NCBI GenBank assembly: GCA_051530055.1
Contig: CM121341.1
Span: 2,418,001-2,482,000, forward strand
DNA: 64,000 bases
Direction: 5' to 3'
Source: Neoechinorhynchus agilis
Taxonomy: Eukaryota; Acanthocephala
The position numbers and the translations under genes were made by a program. The notes under the pieces are model-generated. The model made no database searches. It saw nothing but the letters and a program-made list of their open reading frames with translations, and had not been told where the DNA came from. Below, one piece after another: positions 21,331 to 32,651 of the stretch. Within the stretch, counting starts at the first letter, position 1, and every line of letters starts with the position of its first letter.

Positions 21331-22990
21331 AAAGCAAAATGTAACGATTGAACGAATCTTCACTCAGAAATATCGAAATTCGTACTACAACAATTCCGAT
21401 CGTATTAAAAAGAAGTGTGAAATTAGTCGTCTTCAAAAAACCCAATTTTGATAGCTTCCAATTAATGTCAAAAAACGGTGACACCGAGTAAATACCATTT
21501 CAAAAATGTTTGAACATTGATGTAATTTATTGGATTCGATATTTCAAGTTTACGATTTAACCTCAATGGGATTTTAAAAAATATCACCCATTTAAATCAA
21601 TCAGAGAATTGCACTTCAATTCTTTAATATGTCCATGAGTTCTATTAATTTTACATGAGCAAACGACCTTTCTGTTGCTTCTCAGATCTCAAAAACATTA
21701 AAACGAAAGAAGCAGAAGTTGTTCAGAAAAAAAGAGCCGTTGAACAATTGAATTCGAATCTTGTCTAAAATAATCAACCAAGCGATTTCAGAATGAATAT
21801 TACTTAAATGTATTCGGTCGATAAAAATCGTTTTCCGCTCATTTTGATTATCGTCTTCATTACAATCGCCGACAATTTACCATCCAATTTTTTTAACAAA
21901 TTAAACTTATTTTTTGCGAAGGAGAACAAAAACGTTGACATGAGTAATGGTCGTCTAAAAGATTTGGCACTTTTTAATTTGTATTATTGGTTGTTTTCTG
22001 CCTGAAGAAAAATTAAAATGATTTTATACTGCTGATTGGTTTTGGAGGCGTATAAGATAATGTGCCGCCGAAATCAATCGGCAGTTTAAAATAAAATCAT
22101 TTTAATCTTTGTGTATGGAAGTGGGGAAAAATTATATATCAAAGAATCGCTTTAATTGAAATATTTTATAATTTTTCTCCACTTCCACATACTCATGGAT
22201 TTTATCTTTAATCTTTCTTAAGGCAGAAAACAACCAAAATATGAACAATTCAATCTTCAAACAATTTGTATTATATTTGATGTGAATTGTCAAATTTTGG
22301 GAAAAGAGACTTTCTTTTTCTTTCCAAAATTCACCGATGATTTATTTCCCCGATATTTCACATCTCGGATAATTCCGACATTTCCTCACGGTTTGTCATC
22401 TCAAACACTCAAAACGTTATAGCTTTATCCTGTAGACTTCGTCAATTATCCACTAGAACCTCTGAGCTAGAGCACCACTGCCATTTAAAACTGATATTCC
22501 GACTTTATTACCTTCCATCGGTTGAACTGAGCAACCTTTTTCGAATGTTTTGTGTTTATAAAAAAAGAGAGTTTGTTCGAAACTTTGGATGATTGATTAT
22601 ATATTTGAACGGCAATCATTTAAACAAATCAACTTAAAGTAATTTTCATGTCCACTAAAATGCTTTGGGAGAACCGCATGTTCTATATTCTTTTTTTTGA
22701 AATTTACTGTAAATTCAACTAAAACGTTTTTATTTCCGATTATCGTCTTTTATTTCTTTTAACATAATGCAAAAAAATCGATTTCAACTACGGTAAATAC
22801 TTCAAAACGTAAGGACCGGACAAGAAAACTGTCAATCCGAATTCGATTGCGAAAAGCAACTTTTGGCGACCTCTCGCCATTAAGGTCATTGATGCCGTCG
22901 GATCAAGCACAATAGAATTTTTAACCTTGATTCAAAAAGGGAATCGACGATAAAGATCTATAGATTTAAAACGTTCATGTAACAAAAACA
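21331..22990. other. AT-rich region with nested palindromes, no gene recognised
   Basis: At 21983-22235 several inverted pairs are nested: TTTTCTGCCT against AGGCAGAAAA, ATTAAAATGATTTTATACTG against AAATAAAATCATTTTAAT, and GGAAGTGGGGAAAAATTATA against ATAATTTTTCTCCACTTCC. The last motif also occurs at about 21015-21035. A segment near 22340-22400 resembles 16270-16320. The open frame 21808-22005 is hydrophobic and AT-driven and is not called. Confidence 0.55.
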
Positions 22991-23022
22991 AATATCATTG
23001 TCCTCGGGGTGAATTTGAATGT

Positions 23023-23145
23023 GCGTTGGCGAATCCTGTCCCCGTCCTCCATTTTAGATAGAGACTGAAGAGGCAAGGAAAACCTTGCGAAATATTTCTA
23101 AAATAAATGAGTAACGAAAACACCGTGGACAGGATTCGCCAACGC
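23023..23145. repeat. foldback element with perfect 19-bp ends
   Basis: GCGTTGGCGAATCCTGTCC at 23023-23041 is perfectly inverted at 23127-23145. Its interior holds the hammerhead-like motif at 23065-23092. Confidence 0.75.
23065..23092 (+). other. hammerhead-like core with 6-bp stem
   Basis: CTGAAGA, one base (G), stem GCAAGG-AAAA-CCTTGC, GAAA, TATTTC. The stem is perfect and differs at several paired positions from that at 45356-45384. Confidence 0.5.
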
Positions 23146-25017
23146 GAAATAAAAAAACAAATATGTTTTAATAAAGTCAATATTCGAGGTGTTCAAGTGT
23201 CAATTAAATCTTCAAAATATTAGTAATAATCACGATTGCAAATTCAAGACGTAATTGTAAGATTGTTCGCAAATGTTCGTATAGAAAAAGATGTCACGGA
23301 GAAAGGCGCAAAAGACTACATATAATCGTAATTGCAAATTTATGGAATATTTCTTGTATGCCGAATCGAGTCTTTTGTAACTCAGTTTGTATTGGTGTCT
23401 CAATCAGTAGGAGAAACAGAGGTTAAATTGATGCGTCTCATTAGAAAACGTATTTGGAGAAGGTTGAAACCGGTTTAAAGTGTAATTTATAGAGTTCGAT
23501 GATGGCAAAGGTAGCAGCATCATTTCACATTGGAGCCGTATAAAGGAAAGTGTCAAACGTCCGACGTATTGTCATTAATCCTTCTTATACGGACGACATT
23601 GAGAAAAGACGCAAGAGAATAATCTATCGTTGGTTGGAGATTGAGAATGTTTGCCTGTCTGGTCGTCGGATAATGGAACAAATAGGCCGAGAAGTACGTT
23701 ACGGTTCATGACCTCCTCTTGTACCGGTGTGATTCATCCCTCTAAAAAGAACATGGAGGTCAATGAACCCCGTCCACGGGCTGTAAATCCGTATCTCTTC
23801 ACACCTGCACCCTTCTTCGACTGTTTGCGGTATAGTCTCTTGACGTTGTCTTTTGTTTCCTCTAAGGAGTCTGATGTTGTAGGTGCCAATGCTATCATCA
23901 AAAGCAGTCGAGTACGATGTACAACCTTCGAGAAGGACAGTACAAAGAAACTTCTCATTCACTATTAAAAGATCACATCCTTGCAATCATCAAGTGTTCA
24001 AATCATACAGGTAACTCTTCAATAAAAGACCTTGGAACGCATAAGAAGTGATATAGTTTTGTTAAAATACTGATTCTATTGAAATACCTCAGATTTTGTT
24101 TCCTTTTTTAAGTGCCTAGAATAACAGAACTTTTTAAAAAGCAATGAAAACCAAAATTAATGAACAAAATGTTATAAAGTAGTTTTATGTCTTCACTCGG
24201 TAAATATCTGCAAACCACTTAAAAGGTTCATTGTCAATTTGCTTACACATCGACATTTTGAAATGTTTTAAGCTAAAAATATAATTTTCGACAAAATATC
24301 CAAAATGTTTTCAAAAAAAACCCAAGCGTTTGTCGAGATTTTTATCAGCAAAAGCCGCGAATGATAAAAATAATCGAACATCCTATCGAGAAAATCCATA
24401 TCCGGATGGTAAATATTTACTTGTGGTGAACATAATCACCTGGTTCAAAATCATTTTACTGAAATATTTCGAAAGAGGGAACCTCGTCTTATTAATCGAA
24501 CATATTTCGTCAAAAATATGAAGAGAATGTATGATAGAAATTGTCTCATGATGGGTTGATTAGATTCTAAGATAGTCTCATTAATAAAATAAACATATCC
24601 TAATTCCATTAATATCACTTGAGATAAAGAAGAGGTACCAATCTGAGTGGAATCGGTAAGAGATGAAATATTTGAACTGTTTGGAAAACTATCGAGCATC
24701 TTTGTTTCATAAGAAACCTTCGGAACTAATCGATCATTAAACCGTACACATAAACAAGTTATGTTAGTTATTTAGGGTTGCCGATTGGTGTATTTTCCTC
24801 GTGGGACATTTATCAACATACTTGTTATTCTCCGCACTCTTTATATCTTTTGAATAGCTAGTAAAGATTCGGAGAAATAGGTGGATTCGTGCGACAAATG
24901 AAAAAGTTAGTGCTTAATTCATCCGGATATCGATTTCAAAATTTGAAGCTTTAAACGGCAACAGAGCGAGAAATAAATTTATATTTTCAATGTCAAAATA
25001 ACTTTTTTTGAACTATC
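23146..25017. other. intergenic region, no gene recognised
   Basis: Between about 23540 and 23990 several overlapping frames are open on both strands (23651-23968 plus, 23699-23986 minus). Base composition there is less AT-rich, so it may be a decayed transposon, but I recognise no motif. 24419-24475 resembles the palindrome at 20129-20212. The rest is AT-rich and featureless. Confidence 0.4.
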
Positions 25018-26040
25018 GGTATGTTAGCAGGTACCGGGCTATATGATTAGAGAGAATTGTTGTTTAGAAGTCTTCATCCTGTAAATATTTTTTTATCGAA
25101 GCCGTTCTGCGAATCTCGTCGGGTTCATCATCAATTTGTTAGTCTGATGATGAACCCCTGGAGCTTCGAAATGTTTTTTTAATAAAAAATTGTTTACCGC
25201 GTGTAAACACTTCTAAACAACAATTCAGGAATCCACTTTTTCAGCTTTCGTAAATACATGTAAACAATGATCGAAAAAGTATTGCTCCGAAGTTTTAGTG
25301 CCTCAGAACAAATATTGTTCATTCAAAAACCGGAGCTCCATGGGATATTCGAAGTGAAATTTGCCGGTATGTGAGCAGGAACCGGGCTATATGATTAGAG
25401 AGAATTGTTGTTTAGAAGTCTTCATCCTGTAAATATTTTTTTATCGAAGCCGTTCTGCGAATCTCGTCGGGTTCATCATCAATTTGTTAGTCTGATGATG
25501 AACCCCTGGAGCTTCGAAATGTTTTTTAATAAAAAATTGTTTACCGCGTGTAAACACTTCTAAACAACAATTCAGGAATCCACTTTTTCAGCTTTCGTAA
25601 ATACATGTAAACAATGATCGAAAAAGTATTGCTCCGAAGTTTTAGTGCCTCAGAACAAATATTGTTCATTCAAAAACCGGAGCTCCATGGGATATTCGAA
25701 GTGAAATTTGCCGGTATGTGAGCAGGAACCGGGCTATATGATTAGAGAGAATTGTTGTTTAGAAGTCTTCATCCTGTAAATATTTTTTATCGAAGCCGTT
25801 CTGCGAATCTCGTCGGGTTCATCATCAATTTGTTAGTCTGATGATGAACCCCTGGAGCTTCGAAATGTTTTTTTAATAAAAAATTGTTTACCGCGTGTAA
25901 ACACTTCTAAACAACAATTCAGGAATCCACTTTTTCAGTTTTCGTAAATACATGTAAACAATGATCGAAAAAGTATTGCTCCGAAGTTTTAGTGCCTCAG
26001 AACAAATATTGTTTATTCAAAAACCAGAGCTTTATGATTA
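25018..26040. repeat. ~346-bp tandem repeat, three copies, with internal palindromes
   Basis: Units start with GTATGTKAGCAGG at about 25020, 25365 and 25712, and are nearly identical; a diverged fourth part runs to about 26200. Each unit has nested inverted pairs: GAATTGTTGTTTAGAAGT against ACTTCTAAACAACAATTC, and GGGTTCATCATCA against TGATGATGAACCC. The inner hairpin contains CTGATGA...GAAATG (25144-25171 and equivalents). A related single-copy palindrome lies at 40118-40283. Confidence 0.85.
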
Positions 26041-26257
26041 GAGAGAATTATTGTTTAGAAGTCTTCATCCTGTAAATATTTTCTTATCGAAGATGTTCTG
26101 CGAACCTCGTAAAAGGTTCATTATCAGTTTAGCATCTTTTATTAATAACAAAGTGATACTGAACGAGAGGAGCTTAGAAACGTTTTTTTAATTGAACTGT
26201 TTTTATCGTATTTCGAGGAATAAAATCGTTTGTATCAGAAGCCGATCGCCGTTAAGC

Positions 26258-26879
26258 ATGAGACTTTTTGTTTTGTACCTTAATAATTGCGTTTTTGAAG
26301 TTAAAAAAATCACGATTTCCTAACCGTTGCTTCTTTAGGCAAGAGAGATCACCTATTGAGAGCACTGTTATTCATCCTCAACCTAAATTCGTATATCTCC
26401 GTGTATACAATCTTTTATCTGATGAACTTCCCCTACTTGACACTGTCCTTTCCCGATGTTGTCGAGTAGGCATCCATCATTCTTCGGTTCTTATTGGCGA
26501 CAAAGAATGGTTCTTCTCGGATGGAATTCAATACCAACATCATCAATCACATCCCGGCCGGCTCATCTATTCTGCACCCATTGGCCAATGTACATTGACC
26601 GATATAGAAATCTACGATATCGTGAAAAAACTAAGATTAAAATATAACAGAGGATCCTACCATATCATTCGAAGAAACTGCAACCATTTCACTGAAGATT
26701 TCCTAAACATAATCTGTGGTCAGCAACTGCCTAAATGGGTCACAAAAGCAGAAAGGCTCGTTCATTACATTCCAGGCTTAGTGAATATTATCAACAAGTA
26801 CTCACAGACTACAGCACTCGGCCGAATTGACGACTCAAAATGCATGGAAAAGAGAGGAACCAGTGTGAAATATGTTTAG
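26258..26879 (+). CDS. PPPDE-family peptidase (DESI2-like deSUMOylase/deubiquitinase)
   Basis: PPPDE proteins are papain-fold cysteine proteases that remove SUMO or ubiquitin; DESI2 is the closest type I recall. The coding sequence is join(26258..26274, 26339..26879), 185 aa, with a 64-bp GT/AG intron. Exon 1 encodes MRLFVL and exon 2 continues QERSPIES. Catalytic landmarks are the His in CRVGIHHSSVLIGDKEWFF and the Cys in HIIRRNCNHFTEDFLNIICG, followed by LPKWVTKAERLVHYIPGLVN, as in DESI2 (NCNHFS...IPRWINRLA). The very short first exon is inferred from splice signals and the single nearby ATG. The loop between the catalytic residues (HHQSHPGRLIYS) differs from DESI2, so substrate specificity is open. 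Confidence 0.85.
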
Positions 26880-26967
26880 AAAAGAATGAAGTCAATACTA
26901 AATTTGTTCTGGATTTTTGTTAAATCAATGGTATATTTTATGATCTTTTTTTAGCAAGCAACAGCCA

Positions 26968-27068
26968 TCAATGCATCCTTCCTCGGCTTTTTAGTTTTTC
27001 CTTCTTGGCATGAGCCACACAGATCTCTTACATATGAAAAACTAAAAAGCCGAGGAAGGATGCATTGA
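26968..27068 (+). ncRNA. perfect 33-bp hairpin downstream of the PPPDE gene
   Basis: TCAATGCATCCTTCCTCGGC... at 26968-27000 is the exact reverse complement of 27036-27068, with a 35-nt loop. It lies about 90 bp after the PPPDE stop codon. This could be a 3'-UTR hairpin, a small-RNA precursor, or a tiny inverted-repeat transposon. The perfect match argues for recent origin or constraint; an RNA role is only a possibility. Confidence 0.35.
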
Positions 27069-27165
27069 AGGCTTAATTCCATCGCTTTTTCTAACGTTTT
27101 CAATTTCGGGGGCATTTAGACACGAAAAAACGAATTTTACAACGTCCTCCAAATCCCAAAGTTGG

Positions 27166-27735
27166 ACACAAGTAACCTTCATTGGCAAAAGATTGTTCTT
27201 CTGAAATCAATCGGATTCAATAAATTGCTTACAATCTTCCGCCATATAAAAAATGGGCGATTCAATGCTCAAATAGTAATTTATTGATTCCGATATTTCA
27301 GAAACACAATCTCATGATTTTATAAAGGCTGCTTGTAAGTTTTCTAGAGCTTAAATAGTACAAAGCTAACAAGCAACCTTCATTGGCACAAGATTGTTCT
27401 TCTGAAATCAATCGGATTCAATAAATTGCTTACAATTTCCGCCATATAAAAAATGGACGATTCAATGCTCAAAGAGTAATTTATTGATTCCGATATTTTA
27501 GAAGCACAATCTCATGATTTTATAAAGGCTGCTTGTTAGTATTCTAGAGCTTAAGTAGTACAAAACTTACAAGCAACTTTTATTGGCACAAGATTGTTCT
27601 TCTAAAATCAATCGGATTCAATAAATTGCTTACAATCTTCCGCCGTCCAAAAAAACATGAACAATTAAATGTTCAAATCGTAATTTATTGATTCCGATAT
27701 TTTAGAAACACAATGTTATGAAAAAAGAACTGTTT
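27166..27735. repeat. ~205-bp palindromic satellite, second locus
   Basis: About 2.7 units of the same repeat as at 5215-6296, with starts at about 27277 and 27477 and a terminal piece ending GTTATGAAAAAAGAACTGTT at 27733. It abuts the 5S array with no gap. Confidence 0.85.
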
Positions 27736-27867
27736 CAGGCTTTTTACATTTTTGGATAAAATGTTCTTAACTTTCTCTTTCTAGAAGGATCGAGAAAATA
27801 GTGCTGCATAATATTTAACAAAAATCCATTGCTTTGCTTTAACTAATAATACGTTTAATGTTACAGT

Positions 27868-27994
27868 GCCTGCGATCATACCACGCTGATAAAATGCACC
27901 AGTTCTAGTCGTCAGATCACTGCAGTTAAGCAGCGTAGGGCTCGGTTAGTACTTGGACTTGGGAGACCGCTTGGGAATACCGAGTGTTGCAGGC
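27868..27994 (+). rRNA. 5S rRNA copy 1 (variant)
   Basis: Carries several short insertions against the array consensus (127 bp), including in the TACTTGGA...GGGAGACC region of the internal promoter. It is probably a pseudogene. Confidence 0.6.
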
Positions 27995-28142
27995 TTTTTA
28001 CATTTTTGGATAAAATGTTCTTAACTTTCTCTTTCTAGAAGGATCATTGAAAATCGATTCTAGTGCTGTATAATAAACTATTTTGAATTCTAACAAAAAT
28101 CCATTGCTTTGCTTTAACTAATAATACGTTTAATGTTACAGT

Positions 28143-28260
28143 GCCTGCGATCATACCACGCTGAATGCACCAGTTCTCGTCAGATCACTGCAGTTAAGCA
28201 GCGTAGGGCTCGGTTAGTACTTGGATGGGAGACCGCTTGGGAATACCGAGTGTTGCAGGC
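28143..28260 (+). rRNA. 5S rRNA copy 2
   Basis: Consensus copy of 118 bp. GGTTAGTACTTGGATGGGAG and CCGCTTGGGAATACCGAG match the eukaryotic 5S internal control region, and a T-run terminator follows. Confidence 0.95.
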
Positions 28261-28408
28261 TTTTTACATTTTTGGATAAAATGTTCTTAACTTTCTCTTT
28301 CTAGAAGGATCATTGAAAATCGATTCTAGTGCTGTATAATAAACTATTTTGAATTCTAACAAAAATCCATTGCTTTGCTTTAACTAATAATACGTTTAAT
28401 GTTACAGT

Positions 28409-28526
28409 GCCTGCGATCATACCACGCTGAATGCACCAGTTCTCGTCAGATCACTGCAGTTAAGCAGCGTAGGGCTCGGTTAGTACTTGGATGGGAGACC
28501 GCTTGGGAATACCGAGTGTTGCAGGC
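28409..28526 (+). rRNA. 5S rRNA copy 3
   Basis: Identical to the consensus by eye. Confidence 0.95.
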
Positions 28527-28674
28527 TTTTTACATTTTTGGATAAAATGTTCTTAACTTTCTCTTTCTAGAAGGATCATTGAAAATCGATTCTAGTGCTG
28601 TATAATAAACTATTTTGAATTCTAACAAAAATCCATTGCTTTGCTTTAACTAATAATACGTTTAATGTTACAGT

Positions 28675-28792
28675 GCCTGCGATCATACCACGCTGAATGC
28701 ACCAGTTCTCGTCAGATCACTGCAGTTAAGCAGCGTAGGGCTCGGTTAGTACTTGGATGGGAGACCGCTTGGGAATACCGAGTGTTGCAGGC
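28675..28792 (+). rRNA. 5S rRNA copy 4
   Basis: Identical to the consensus by eye. Confidence 0.95.
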
Positions 28793-28940
28793 TTTTTACA
28801 TTTTTGGATAAAATGTTCTTAACTTTCTCTTTCTAGAAGGATCATTGAAAATCGATTCTAGTGCTGTATAATAAACTATTTTGAATTCTAACAAAAATCC
28901 ATTGCTTTGCTTTAACTAATAATACGTTTAATGTTACAGT

Positions 28941-29058
28941 GCCTGCGATCATACCACGCTGAATGCACCAGTTCTCGTCAGATCACTGCAGTTAAGCAGC
29001 GTAGGGCTCGGTTAGTACTTGGATGGGAGACCGCTTGGGAATACCGAGTGTTGCAGGC
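28941..29058 (+). rRNA. 5S rRNA copy 5
   Basis: Identical to the consensus; the following spacer has an 11-bp insertion (near 29180-29190). Confidence 0.95.
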
Positions 29059-29217
29059 TTTTTACATTTTTGGATAAAATGTTCTTAACTTTCTCTTTCT
29101 AGAAGGATCATTGAAAATCGATTCTAGTGCTGTATAATAAACTATTTTGAATTCTAACAAAAATCCATTGCTTTGCTTTTTACATTTTTTAACTAATAAT
29201 ACGTTTAATGTTACAGT

Positions 29218-29335
29218 GCCTGCGATCATACCACGCTGAATGCACCAGTTCTCGTCAGATCACTGCAGTTAAGCAGCGTAGGGCTCGGTTAGTACTTGGA
29301 TGGGAGACCGCTTGGGAATACCGAGTGTTGCAGGC
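29218..29335 (+). rRNA. 5S rRNA copy 6
   Basis: Consensus gene; the following spacer carries a 4-bp insertion near 29421. Confidence 0.95.
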
Positions 29336-29487
29336 TTTTTACATTTTTGGATAAAATGTTCTTAACTTTCTCTTTCTAGAAGGATCATTGAAAATCGATT
29401 CTAGTGCTGTATAATAAACTGGATATTTTGAATTCTAACAAAAATCCATTGCTTTGCTTTAACTAATAATACGTTTAATGTTACAGT

Positions 29488-29605
29488 GCCTGCGATCATA
29501 CCACGCTGAATGCACCAGTTCTCGTCAGATCACTGCAGTTAAGCAGCGTAGGGCTCGGTTAGTACTTGGATGGGAGACCGCTTGGGAATACCGAGTGTTG
29601 CAGGC
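29488..29605 (+). rRNA. 5S rRNA copy 7
   Basis: Identical to the consensus by eye. Confidence 0.95.
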
Positions 29606-29753
29606 TTTTTACATTTTTGGATAAAATGTTCTTAACTTTCTCTTTCTAGAAGGATCATTGAAAATCGATTCTAGTGCTGTATAATAAACTATTTTGAATT
29701 CTAACAAAAATCCATTGCTTTGCTTTAACTAATAATACGTTTAATGTTACAGT

Positions 29754-29871
29754 GCCTGCGATCATACCACGCTGAATGCACCAGTTCTCGTCAGATCACT
29801 GCAGTTAAGCAGCGTAGGGCTCGGTTAGTACTTGGATGGGAGACCGCTTGGGAATACCGAGTGTTGCAGGC
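29754..29871 (+). rRNA. 5S rRNA copy 8
   Basis: Identical to the consensus by eye. Confidence 0.95.
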
Positions 29872-30019
29872 TTTTTACATTTTTGGATAAAATGTTCTTA
29901 ACTTTCTCTTTCTAGAAGGATCATTGAAAATCGATTCTAGTGCTGTATAATAAACTATTTTGAATTCTAACAAAAATCCATTGCTTTGCTTTAACTAATA
30001 ATACGTTTAATGTTACAGT

Positions 30020-30137
30020 GCCTGCGATCATACCACGCTGAATGCACCAGTTCTCGTCAGATCACTGCAGTTAAGCAGCGTAGGGCTCGGTTAGTACTTG
30101 GATGGGAGACCGCTTGGGAATACCGAGTGTTGCAGGC
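30020..30137 (+). rRNA. 5S rRNA copy 9
   Basis: Consensus gene; the spacer has an extra TTTC near 30180. Confidence 0.95.
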
Positions 30138-30289
30138 TTTTTACATTTTTGGATAAAATGTTCTTAACTTTCTCTTTCTTTCTAGAAGGATCATTGAAAA
30201 TCGATTCTAGTGCTGTATAATAAACTATTTTGAATTCTAACAAAAATCCATTGCTTTGCTTTAACTAATAATACGTTTAATGTTACAGT

Positions 30290-30407
30290 GCCTGCGATCA
30301 TACCACGCTGAATGCACCAGTTCTCGTCAGATCACTGCAGTTAAGCAGCGTAGGGCTCGGTTAGTACTTGGATGGGAGACCGCTTGGGAATACCGAGTGT
30401 TGCAGGC
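30290..30407 (+). rRNA. 5S rRNA copy 10
   Basis: Identical to the consensus by eye. Confidence 0.95.
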
Positions 30408-30555
30408 TTTTTACATTTTTGGATAAAATGTTCTTAACTTTCTCTTTCTAGAAGGATCATTGAAAATCGATTCTAGTGCTGTATAATAAACTATATTGAA
30501 TTCTAACAAAAATCCATTGCTTTGCTTTAACTAATAATACGTTTAATGTTACAGT

Positions 30556-30673
30556 GCCTGCGATCATACCACGCTGAATGCACCAGTTCTCGTCAGATCA
30601 CTGCAGCTAAGCAGCGTAGGGCTCGGTTAGTACTTGGATTGGAGACCGCTTGGGAATACCGAGTGTTGCAGGC
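30556..30673 (+). rRNA. 5S rRNA copy 11
   Basis: Two substitutions are seen (CAGCTAAGCAG and GGATTGGAGACC), the second in the internal promoter. Confidence 0.9.
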
Positions 30674-30821
30674 TTTTTACATTTTTGGATAAAATGTTCT
30701 TAACTTTCTCTTTCTAGAAGGATCATTGAAAATCGATTCTAGTGCTGTATAATAAACTATTTTGAATTCTAAAAAAAATCCATTGCTTTGCTTTAACTAA
30801 TAATACATTTAATGTTACAGT

Positions 30822-30939
30822 GCCTGCGATCATACCACGCTGAAAGCACCAGTTCTCGTCAGATCACTGCAGTTAAGCAGCGCAGGGCTCGGTTAGTACT
30901 TGGATGGGAGACCGCTTGGGAATACCGAGTGTTACGAGC
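30822..30939 (+). rRNA. 5S rRNA copy 12
   Basis: AAGCACC and GCGCAGGG variants; the 3' end is altered (GTTACGAGCACC), so the terminal helix is damaged. Confidence 0.75.
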
Positions 30940-31083
30940 ACCATTTTTGTATAAAATGTTCTTAACTTTCTCTTTCTAGAAGAATCATTGAAAATCGATT
31001 CTAGTGCTGTATAATAAACTATTTTTAATTCTAACAAAAAGGCGTTGCTTTGCTTTAACTAATAATACGTTTAATGTTACAGT

Positions 31084-31201
31084 GCCTGCGATCATACCAC
31101 GCTGAAAGCACCAGTTCTCGTCAGATCACTGCAGTTAAGCAGCGTAGGGCTCGGTTAGTACTTGGATGGGAGACCGCTTGGGAATACCGAGTGTTGCAGG
31201 C
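31084..31201 (+). rRNA. 5S rRNA copy 13
   Basis: Near-consensus copy with the GAAAGCACC variant. Confidence 0.93.
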
Positions 31202-31349
31202 TTTTTACATTTTTGTATAAAATGTTCTTAACTTTCTCTTTCTAGAAGGATCATTGAAAATCGATTCTAGTGCTGTATAATAAACTATTTTTAATTCTAA
31301 CAAAAATCCATTGCTTTGCTTTAACTAATAATACGTTTAATGTTACAGT

Positions 31350-31466
31350 ACCTGCGATCATACCACGCTGAAAGCACCAGTTCTCGTCAGATCCATACGT
31401 TCATGGCAACGAGGCTCGGTTAGTACTTGGATGGGAGACCGCTTGGGAATACCGAGTGTTGCAGGC
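31350..31466 (+). rRNA. 5S rRNA copy 14 (damaged)
   Basis: The middle of the gene is replaced (GATCCATACGTTCATGGCAA); likely pseudogene. Confidence 0.6.
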
Positions 31467-31614
31467 TTTTTACATTTTTGTATAAAATGTTCTTAACTTT
31501 CTCTTTCTAGAAGGATCATTGAAAATCGATTCTAGTGCTGTATAATAAACTATTTTGAATTCTAACAAAAAGCCGTTGCTTTGCTTTAACTAATAATACA
31601 TTTAATGTAACAGT

Positions 31615-31732
31615 GCCTGCGATCATACCACGCTGAATGCACCAGTTCTCGTCAGATCACTGCAGTTAAGCAGCGTAGGGCTCGGTTAGTACTGTGATGG
31701 GAGACCGCTTGGGAATACCGAGTGTTGCAGGC
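31615..31732 (+). rRNA. 5S rRNA copy 15
   Basis: Near-consensus, with TACTGTGATGGGAG in the internal promoter. Confidence 0.85.
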
Positions 31733-31880
31733 TTTTTACATTTTTGTATAAAATGTTCTTAACTTTCTCTTTCTAGAAGGATCATTGAAAATCGATTCTA
31801 GTGCTGTATAATAAACTATTTTGAATTCTAACAAAAAGCCGTTGCTTTGCTTTAACTAATAATACATTTAATGTTACAGT

Positions 31881-31984
31881 GCCTGCGATCGCTAGATACA
31901 GTTCTCGTCAGATCACCAGTTAAGCAGCGTAAGCTCGGTTAGTACTTGGATAGGAGACCGTTGGGAATACCGAGTGTTACAGGC
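31881..31984 (+). pseudogene. 5S rRNA copy 16, degenerate
   Basis: Several deletions shorten it to about 104 bp, including in the promoter region. Confidence 0.8.
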
Positions 31985-32129
31985 TTTACATTTGTATAAA
32001 ATGTTCTTAACTTTCCTCTTTCTAAGAGGATCATTGAAAATCGATTCTAGTGCTGTATAATAAACTATTTTGAATTCTAACAAAAATCCATTGCTTTGCT
32101 TTAACTAATAATACGTTTAATGTTACAGT

Positions 32130-32247
32130 GCCTGCGACCATACCACGCTGAAAGCACCAGTTCTCGTCAGATCACTGCAGTTAAGCAGCGTAGGGCTCGG
32201 TTAGTACTTGGATGGGAGACCGCTTGGGAATACCGAGTGTTGCAGGC
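32130..32247 (+). rRNA. 5S rRNA copy 17
   Basis: Near-consensus, with GCGACCATACC, closer to the general animal 5S start. Confidence 0.93.
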
Positions 32248-32395
32248 TTTTTACATTTTTGGATAAAATGTTCTTAACTTTCTCTTTCTAGAGGGATCAT
32301 TGAAAATCGATTCTAGTGCTGTATAATAAACTATTTTGAATTCTAACAAAAATCCATTGCTTTGCTTTAACTAATAATACGTTTAATGTTACAGT

Positions 32396-32513
32396 GCCTG
32401 CGAACATACCACGCTGAATGCACCAGTTCTCGTCAGATCACTGCAGTTAAGCAGCGTAGGGCTCGGTTAGTACTTGGATGGGAGACCGCTTGGGAATACC
32501 GAGTGTTGCAGGC
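32396..32513 (+). rRNA. 5S rRNA copy 18
   Basis: Near-consensus, with one substitution (GCGAACATACC). Confidence 0.92.
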
Positions 32514-32651
32514 TTTTTGCATTTTTGGATAAAATGTTCTTAACTTTCTCTTTCTAGAAGGATCGTTGAAAATCGATTCTAGTTTTCTTATGTCGGCTAT
32601 TTTGGATTTTAACAAAAGCCGTTGCTTTGCTTTGCTAATAATACATTTGAT

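Noticed and set aside
21808-22005. 65-codon frame with a hydrophobic start
   Set aside because: It begins at ATG but lies in AT-rich repeat DNA and has no family resemblance; a chance frame is more likely.
28316-28330. AAGGATCATTGA in the 5S spacer resembles the 3' end of 18S rRNA
   Set aside because: Only about 12 bases match, with no flanking similarity; likely coincidence.
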